64,000 nucleotides of DNA, from positions 4,575,501-4,639,500 of the forward strand of contig NZ_CP108518.1 of NCBI RefSeq assembly GCF_035989885.1. The letters run 5' to 3'. The DNA is from Streptomyces sp. NBC_01232 (GTDB lineage: Bacteria > Actinomycetota > Actinomycetes > Streptomycetales > Streptomycetaceae). The position numbers and the translations under genes are program-made. Shown piece by piece: positions 58,642 to 64,000 of this stretch. Each line of letters opens with the position of its first letter. Position 1 is the stretch's first letter. The notes beneath the pieces are model-generated. The model was given only the letters and a program-made list of their open reading frames with translations, had not been told where the DNA came from and searched no databases.

Positions 58642-58671
58642 GGTTGCTCCTCGGTGATGGTCATGTGTGCC

Positions 58672-59396
58672 CTACGTAGGGAACTCGCCGCACCAGTTGC
58701 GGCCGAGGAGGGTGGCGGGCAGGTACTCGGACTCGACCTCGACCGGCATGCCCGCATCGTGGGCGAGGCAAGCCATGGCAAGTGGTGCGAGCGCGACGAA
58801 GCCCGAGGCCTGGAACGCCCGGCTCTCCTCGCTCCAGTACTCCTTGTGCCATTCCAGGGCATCAGTGAGCGCCCGCTCGAAGCCGCTGTTGTCCTTGCGG
58901 ATGAACCGGTGGAACGTTTCCATCGGCGGGTACATCAGCGCGCCGACCATCTGCGGATCTGCGACCGCATCCGGTTCGGTGCCGTCAACCGCTGCCACCA
59001 GCTTCGGTACCAGGTCGGGGCCGCCCAGCCAGTAGGTCTGCACGGTGTCGATCCATGCGTAGTGGTACTCCTCGAAGCGCGAACCGTTCTCCCCGAGCAG
59101 GGACAGGGGCACCTGGCACAGAGCGGTGATCCTGTCCTCTTCCCGGCACACGACGGCGAGGGGGCGGCGAAGGCTGCCGTGCCCACCTGCATGGCGGAGA
59201 CGGTGGTGTCCCAGGTTCCGAAGCGGTTGCCGGTCGGGTTCAGGGCCTGGTGGACCTGCATCTGGAGGAGTGCCTCGTGCAAAGCCCTGCCGACGATCGA
59301 GGGCGAGGCGTCGAGGTTCTGGATGCTCGTCCCGAACTGCCCGGCCAGGCGTGCCATGGCGTGTTCGTCGATTGCGGGAATGGGGTGACGCTTCAC
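58672..59396 (-). pseudogene. Imm49 gene, subtype 2, broken by an internal deletion
   Basis: The 5' part (GTG 59396, with AAGGAGG upstream) reads MKRHPIPAIDEHAMARLAGQ to VGTAAFAA. The next codons belong to another frame, which resumes as LAVVCREEDRITALCQVPLS and runs to the family C-terminus RNWCGEFPT at 58672. Compared with the gene at 61278-62129, roughly 55 residues (PGETVQC to TWLDAFYL) are missing at about 59166, leaving a frameshift. A 159-residue distal frame (58672-59151) has an ATG but no ribosome binding site. Likely non-functional. Confidence 0.87.
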
Positions 59397-59493
59397 TCGG
59401 CCTCCTTGATGGCGAGCAGGTCGCGCTTCAGAACCCTCGTGGCGCCGCTGTGGGCGTCACGGAAGGCTTTGCAGGCAGTGGGGTTGGCGGTGG

Positions 59494-60360
59494 TCAGGCG
59501 TCGACTTCGCCGGCCCAGCCGAATTCCAGCAGTTCCTTGGGCAGGTACTCGGACTCGACCTCGATCGGCATGCCGGCGTCATGGGCCATGCAGGCGATGG
59601 CGAGCGGCCCGAGGGCGACCAGACCCTCACCGCTCCTCGCGCGCGCCTCGGTCGCGGTCCAGTACTCCTTGTGCCATGTGAGGGCCTCGGCCAGAGCCTC
59701 GTTGAACAGCTCGCTCTCCTGGCTCAGGTAGCGGTGAAAGAGATTGAGCGGCGGATACAGGATCTTCAGCATCAGCTCTTTGTCTGCGATCCGCACGTTC
59801 GCCGGGTCCGTACCGTTGACAGCGCGGACCAGGGTGTCCCACGTCTCCTGCCGGCCGAACCACCGGTTCTGGAGGGATTCCACCCAGGTGTAGAGGTACT
59901 CGTCGAACTCCGCATCGGACCTTTGGAGGAATGAGAGGGGGACCTGCGCCAGCTGGTTCACCCGCTCGTTCTCACGGCAGATCGCGGCCAAGTAGAAGGT
60001 GGTGAGCCAGTTCCCGGCGTGCAGGTACTCCTGTGGGCCGGTGGCCGGCAGCTCACGTTCTTCGCCGTTGACCCCGATCCGGCAGGTGACGGTGCCCTCG
60101 GTGGCCCGGCCTGCGGCGAACAGTGCGGTTCCGGCCTGCATGGCGAGGATCCAGGCTTCCCATGTCGTGAACCGGTCCGCGATGGGGTCCGTCAGGCAGT
60201 GCCACTTCGCCGCGGCCAGTGTGAGCGTCAGAGCGTCGTGCCGGTCGTCCTCGGACGTCGCGAGCCCCGCAAGCGCCTCCTGGGCACTCTTGACGACCGG
60301 TGCGATGGCCTCGGTCAGGTTGTCCGTGGGGAACGCGTGGCGTCCGATGGCGATGGTCAT
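59494..60360 (-). CDS. Imm49 family immunity protein
   Basis: 288 residues, intact. It begins MTIAIGRHAFPTDNLTEAIA and ends ELLEFGWAGEVDA, with ILAMQAGTALFAAG, GNWLTTFYLAAICRENER, ILYPPLNLFHRYLSQ, WHKEYWTATEARAR and LVALGPLAIACMAHDAG. ATG 60360 is preceded by TAAGGCACAC. The N-terminus is most like that of the toxin-proximal gene at 61278, but the rest differs, so it counts as a separate subtype. Confidence 0.9.
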   Translation of the reverse strand: MTIAIGRHAFPTDNLTEAIAPVVKSAQEALAGLATSEDDRHDALTLTLAAAKWHCLTDPIADRFTTWEAWILAMQAGTALFAAGRATEGTVTCRIGVNGEERELPATGPQEYLHAGNWLTTFYLAAICRENERVNQLAQVPLSFLQRSDAEFDEYLYTWVESLQNRWFGRQETWDTLVRAVNGTDPANVRIADKELMLKILYPPLNLFHRYLSQESELFNEALAEALTWHKEYWTATEARARSGEGLVALGPLAIACMAHDAGMPIEVESEYLPKELLEFGWAGEVDA

Positions 60361-60409
60361 GTGTGCCTTACTTGCGGCGCAGGTGCGCGCCTCCGGTGGA
60401 TTCGCAGTT

Positions 60410-61264
60410 CTAGGCGTCGAACTCGCCGTGCCAGCTGAAGTCGAGCAGGGCCTGCGGCAGGTAGTCAGTCTCGATCTCGACCGGGATGCCGTTGGCCTTG
60501 GCCAGACAGGTCACTGCCAGCGGGGCGATGGCAACGACGCCGTGGATGTTCTGCATCCGGTCCTCGTCGGCGGTCCAGTACTCCTTGTGTCAGCGCACAG
60601 CGTCGGCCAAGGCCTCGTTGAAGCCCGCGGCGTCTTTGCGCAGGAAGCGGTAGAGCATCATGATCGGCGGATACTGGAGCTTGCCCATCTCCTCCGTGTC
60701 GAGAACCCGGGCGTGCTGGGGAGCACTTAGGTCCACGGCGCGCACCAGGTGCGTGCGCAGGTCGTCGCGGCGGAGCCAGAAGCTCTGGAGGGTCTCCACC
60801 CAGGCGTACGCGTAGTCGTCGGCCATGCCACCACAGTCGCGCAGCAAAGACACCGGTACCCGCGCCAGCATGTCCAGACGTGCGGTCTCCCGGCAGATCA
60901 ACGCCAGAAAGAAGGCGTCGACCCACGTGCCGGGGTTCAGGTAGAACTGCGGGCCGGTGGCATCCAGCTGCCGCTCCTCCTGACGGATCTTGCACGTGAC
61001 CGATCCCTGGTCGGTGGATGCCGCAGCGAAGACCGCCGAATACACCTGCATGGCCAGCAGCCAGGATTCCCAGGTTTCGAGGAGCACGGCCTCCGGGTCG
61101 CCGACACATCGAATGCGCGCAACGTTGAGGGAGGTCATCAGCGCAGATGCTCTGGTGCGGTGGGACGTCTCGATCGTCTCCAGCGATCCGGACAGCGACC
61201 GCTCCAGCACGGGAACCACGGCCGCCAGCTTGTCCTTCTCATAGTCCTGGCGCTGCACCCTCAC
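60410..61264 (-). pseudogene. Imm49 gene, subtype 1, with a nonsense codon
   Basis: Close paralogue of 57781-58641 over its whole length (QRQDYEKDKLAAVVPVLERS to FSWHGEFDA). The Trp codon of the WHKEYW motif is TGA (60590-60592), cutting the product at 224 residues; the frame continues open to the normal stop at 60410. The aligned start codon of the relative (ATG) is ATA here (GGCATACATAGCAGTG), leaving only a GTG without ribosome binding site. Two independent lesions argue for real decay rather than a sequencing error. Confidence 0.85.
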
Positions 61265-61277
61265 TGCTATGTATGCC

Positions 61278-62129
61278 TCACGTGGGGAACTCGCCGCACC
61301 AGTTGCGCGTCACCAGGACGGTGGGCAGGTACTCGGATTCCACCTCGATCGCGATGCCGGCGTCGTGGGCGATGCAGGCCATGGCGAGCGGGGCGAGGGC
61401 GACGAGGCCGGCGGCGTCGATGGCACGGCTCTCCTCGCTGCTCCAGTAGTCCTTGTGCCACTGCAGGGCTGTGGCAAGGGCCTGGTTGAAGCCGGCCTGG
61501 TCGTTGCGCAGGATTCGGTGGAACATCTCCATCGGCGGGTACGCAAGCCGTCCGGCCGTCTCGGGGTCGCGGGCGACCTCCGGTGCGGTGCCGTCCACAG
61601 CCGCCACAAGCTTATGGCTGATTTCCGGACCGCCGGTCCAATAGGTCTGCAGGGTGTCGATCCAGGCGAAGACGTGGTCGTCGGCGCGACCGTTCTCCCG
61701 CAGCAGGGACAGGGGCACCTGGCACAGGGCGGTGATCCTGTCCCGCTCGCGGCACACCAACGCCAGGTAGAAGGCATCGAGCCAGGTACCGGGAGTCGTG
61801 TACCACTGGGGGCCTGTGGTCTGGAGCGTGCGGTCCTTGTGAGCGATGCGGCACTGGACGGTTTCCCCGGGGGGAGCCGCTGTGGCGAACACCGCGGAGC
61901 CGACCTGCATCGCTTTGACCCAGGCATCCCATGTGGGGAAGATCGCGGCCTGTGGGTCCAGCAGACAACGGCCCTTCGCCAGGATGAGCGTGGTGGTCAG
62001 GGCGTCACCCAGCCTGGTGACGCGTTCCTCCAACCCCTCGATCAGCTCATCTGCATCCTCCTGAAGCACGGCGATGCCCTCTTCTGCGTGCTCCGTGGGG
62101 AAAGAGTGACGGGTGATGATCGAGACCAA
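61278..62129 (-). CDS. Imm49 family immunity protein, subtype 2, cognate candidate of the adjacent toxin
   Basis: 283 residues, MVSIITRHSFPTEHAEEGIA to RNWCGEFPT, with KAMQVGSAVFATA, GTWLDAFYLALVCRERDR, LAYPPMEMFHRILRND, WHKDYWSSEESRA and LVALAPLAMACIAHDAG. The start is TTG 62129: AGGAG lies 7 nt upstream, and the TAG stop of the toxin gene is inside that TAGGAG sequence. Toxin and immunity translation are therefore coupled with a 10-nt gap, which makes this the best candidate for the cognate immunity protein. Upstream in-frame starts lie inside the toxin gene and are rejected. Confidence 0.88.
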   Translation of the reverse strand: MVSIITRHSFPTEHAEEGIAVLQEDADELIEGLEERVTRLGDALTTTLILAKGRCLLDPQAAIFPTWDAWVKAMQVGSAVFATAAPPGETVQCRIAHKDRTLQTTGPQWYTTPGTWLDAFYLALVCRERDRITALCQVPLSLLRENGRADDHVFAWIDTLQTYWTGGPEISHKLVAAVDGTAPEVARDPETAGRLAYPPMEMFHRILRNDQAGFNQALATALQWHKDYWSSEESRAIDAAGLVALAPLAMACIAHDAGIAIEVESEYLPTVLVTRNWCGEFPT

Positions 62130-62139
62130 CGCACTTCTC

Positions 62140-64000
62140 CTAAAAAATGTTGAAGTACTCAAGTTTGGCGCCAGCATACTTGCCGGTGTTTTCGACTGCC
62201 TGGACCAGGACATACCGCAGCGTCCCGTTTTCGAGGGCCGTGGCGATCTCCTTGGCGTACTTGGCATCGCCACGCGAGGTAAGAGCACGGCCCTTCATGT
62301 CGGCCACGACCGTACGGACATACTCGATGGTTCCCTGCTTCACCATCATGAGGTTGTCAGGGTCGCCGTGAACGGGGTGGGTGTTGCTCTGGCGCCATTC
62401 CAGCCTTGCGTTGGGGGCCTTCGCCTCTACGATGACGAGGTTGCCGTCCTTGTCACGCCAGAGCTGGTCGAACTTCTTCGAGCCGTTGGGCGTCTCCGGC
62501 AGCGGGGGGTCGTCGACTTCCTTGGCTCCCTCGAACTCCTTCTGCTGGAGCAGGTGCCGACGGGCAGCCTCCTCGCCGAGGGCCTCACCGATCTTGCTGT
62601 TGTTGGCCGCACCTTCGCTGATCTTGTCGAAGTTCTTCTGCGCGTCGGCCAGTGCCTGGGTGGTCTCAGGCGTCACGGCGTCGTCGAATGCCGTCTGGGC
62701 CTTGTTCAGTTCCATCCACGCGTAGCGCTTGGCCGCAACCTTGTCGAGGTGCGTCAGGTCGTCCGGTGCGACCGTGTCCCGGCCCCGTTCCAGGGGGGTC
62801 AGGTGGAACCTCTCCGGGTCGGCATAGGGGATGTCGCTGTTGGCGATCCAGCTGCCGTCCGACTTCTGCGTGAGGATCGGAAGGAGCTGGCGGTCGACCA
62901 GTTCGTTGGCATTGTTGCGGTATCCGGGGCCCCACTTGTCGTAGTGCTCGGCGCGCCAGACCGGGTCGTTGTTGACCCGCCACACGTGTTCGCGCGTGAT
63001 GGCAGCCCGTTCCGCGGACGTCCGCTCCTTCGGCGGGACTTCGCGCGCAGCTTCGTACTCCGCGCGGTTGGCGGCGCGGGTGGCATCGTCGAGGGGGGCC
63101 GGTCCCGGGGGCGGCGTGTGGCTGCCGCCCGTGCCGGGGGCGTCAGGGAGGTGGGTGCCGCCGGTACCCGGGGTGTCCGGGTGGGTGCCGCCCGTGCCGC
63201 CGGGGCCGTCGCCGTGGCTACCTGTGCCGCCGGGGCCGTCCGGGCGGGTGGCTCCGGAGCCCGGGGTGTCCGGGTGGGTGCCGCCCGTCGGGGACGGGGA
63301 GTCCGGGCGGGGGGTGCTGCCGGGGTTGTTGAGGTCGTTCCGTGGCATGTTGTCCGGGGCGTGGCCGCCCGGGGTGTTGTCCATGCCGCGCGGGCCGTGG
63401 GCGCCGTTGTCCATGGCGTGGACCGGGCCGGACAGGCCGGAGTCGAGCCGGATGCCGTTGTCGCCGCCGCGGGCGGCGACGCCGGCGAGTTCGTGTTCCG
63501 GGACCCTGACCGTGGAGGGGGAGTCGACCTTCGGTGCGTGGCTGCCCGGGACGTTGTCGGCGCCGTGGGCGGCGTTGTCGATGGTGTGGACGGGGCCGGA
63601 GATGTCGGAGGTGAGGTGGATGGGGTTGTCGCCGCCGCGGGCGGCGACGCCGGCGAGTTCGGGGACCCTGACGGTGGCGGGGGAGTCGGTCTTCGGGGCG
63701 TCGGTGCGCGGCAGGTCCGCGCCCGCGTTGGTGTCCGGTGAGGGCTCCTGGGTGGAGTTCTTGCCGCTCTGCTCGAGGGACCCGTCGGCCTTGTAGATGT
63801 TGCCTTCGATGTCCATGAACTTCGTGGTGCCGTCGGGCGTCGGCAGTTTGACCGTGTTCGGCGGGAACGTGGTGGTGTTCTCCGGGAGTTTGATGTTCCC
63901 GTCGGACAGCTTGATCGCCCCGTCCGGAACAGCGGTACCGGAGGGGAGGTGGATGACGCCGTCGGGGAGCATGACGGCGCCTTCGGGGAGGGAGATCGCG
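62140..64000 (-). CDS. polymorphic toxin, C-terminal part with probable PD-(D/E)xK nuclease domain (5' end outside window)
   Basis: An open frame of about 620 codons that continues past the right edge. Visible order: Pro/Asp/Gly repeats (LPDGVIHLPSGTAVPDGAIK, about 45 residues), two copies of a 50-residue repeat (DSPxTVRVPE...LAGVAARGGDN), and a Thr/Gly/Pro stalk (GGTHPDTPGTGGTH). Next come a helical pretoxin region and a C-terminal tip of about 150 residues. The tip has a helix GEALGEEAARRHLLQ, then KKFDQLWRDKDGNLVIVEAK: an Asp and an E-x-K on adjacent strands, as in restriction-endonuclease-fold toxins. It ends LEYFNIF. No catalytic test is possible here; a DNase or RNase activity is inferred. 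Imm49 follows at 10 nt. Confidence 0.82.
   Translation of the reverse strand, partial: AISLPEGAVMLPDGVIHLPSGTAVPDGAIKLSDGNIKLPENTTTFPPNTVKLPTPDGTTKFMDIEGNIYKADGSLEQSGKNSTQEPSPDTNAGADLPRTDAPKTDSPATVRVPELAGVAARGGDNPIHLTSDISGPVHTIDNAAHGADNVPGSHAPKVDSPSTVRVPEHELAGVAARGGDNGIRLDSGLSGPVHAMDNGAHGPRGMDNTPGGHAPDNMPRNDLNNPGSTPRPDSPSPTGGTHPDTPGSGATRPDGPGGTGSHGDGPGGTGGTHPDTPGTGGTHLPDAPGTGGSHTPPPGPAPLDDATRAANRAEYEAAREVPPKERTSAERAAITREHVWRVNNDPVWRAEHYDKWGPGYRNNANELVDRQLLPILTQKSDGSWIANSDIPYADPERFHLTPLERGRDTVAPDDLTHLDKVAAKRYAWMELNKAQTAFDDAVTPETTQALADAQKNFDKISEGAANNSKIGEALGEEAARRHLLQQKEFEGAKEVDDPPLPETPNGSKKFDQLWRDKDGNLVIVEAKAPNARLEWRQSNTHPVHGDPDNLMMVKQGTIEYVRTVVADMKGRALTSRGDAKYAKEIATALENGTLRYVLVQAVENTGKYAGAKLEYFNIF
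63352..63690 (-). repeat. two tandem ~160-nt coding repeats in the toxin stalk
   Basis: The block GTTGTCGCCGCCGCGGGCGG with flanks occurs at about 63457 and 63625, encoding DSPxTVRVPE / LAGVAARGGDN / SGPVHxxDNxAHG twice. Units differ by small indels. Confidence 0.75.

Noticed and set aside
60590..60592. TGA in the Imm49 gene as a selenocysteine or readthrough codon
   Set aside because: The aligned paralogues have Trp (TGG), there is no SECIS-like hairpin, and the start codon is also lost, so decay is the simpler explanation.

Overview
The window is a stretch of Streptomyces chromosome. Evidence: G+C around 72% with strong third-position GC bias, frequent GTG starts, and orthologues of Streptomyces developmental genes (wblA, bldG with its anti-sigma partner, ssd). 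From memory, the gene order matches the S. coelicolor SCO358x to SCO354x core region read in reverse. No plasmid, phage or IS genes were seen; apart from the right end this looks like vertically inherited core chromosome.

Left part (1-15 kb): the tail of a probable amidohydrolase, a DUF protein, aminopeptidase P, a small His-rich protein and a small secreted protein that looks frameshifted. Then tRNA-Pro(CGG) with its terminator, the remains of a Pr6Pr-type membrane protein, a metallophosphoesterase and a YqeY protein. A 26-bp perfect stem terminator separates YqeY from a bifunctional penicillin-binding protein. wblA and two overlapping ArsA/Get3-type ATPases follow, then a DUF4177/RidA pair and a translationally overlapping NUDIX / MBL hydrolase / L7-L12-like trio. 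Middle-left (15-30 kb): crp, endonuclease III, a CoA-pyrophosphatase-type NUDIX protein, a MarP protease, an epoxide-hydrolase-like enzyme, a holin-like protein, nhaA, acsA, a SulP-carbonic anhydrase fusion, a deacetylase-like lipoprotein, a CooC/ParA-like ATPase and a protein with a decayed Fic-like motif.

Middle (31-37 kb): a HAD hydrolase and ssd flank two C-loop hairpins that I identify as the actinobacterial 6C RNA, in the same HAD-ssd position as in mycobacteria. ssd heads a tightly overlapping Tad (Flp pilus) operon: ATPase, two TadB/TadC-type membrane proteins, a 65-aa Flp-type prepilin, a TadE pseudopilin and a TadE/G-like protein. Right-middle (37-56 kb): a DUF1998-type helicase, bldG and its anti-sigma partner, proton-pumping pyrophosphatase hppA, a lipoprotein, a methyltransferase, topA with a lysine-rich tail, an unusual MFS-thymidylate kinase fusion with a coiled-coil tail, holB and a TAP-like lipoprotein hydrolase, ending at tRNA-Thr(CGT).

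Right end (56.3-64 kb): an accessory locus begins right after tRNA-Thr. It holds the C-terminal part of a polymorphic toxin (repeat-rich stalk, then a probable PD-(D/E)xK nuclease tip) followed by seven Imm49-family immunity genes or gene remains. Four look intact (one with a TTG start), one has a nonsense codon and a lost start, one has an internal frameshifting deletion, and one is a short fragment. Subtypes recur in order, so the array probably grew by tandem duplication of a block.

A recurring signal is a TANNNT- or CANNNT-type -10 hexamer placed 6-8 nt before a start codon, seen before at least thirteen genes. This predicts many leaderless mRNAs and was used to choose several starts.
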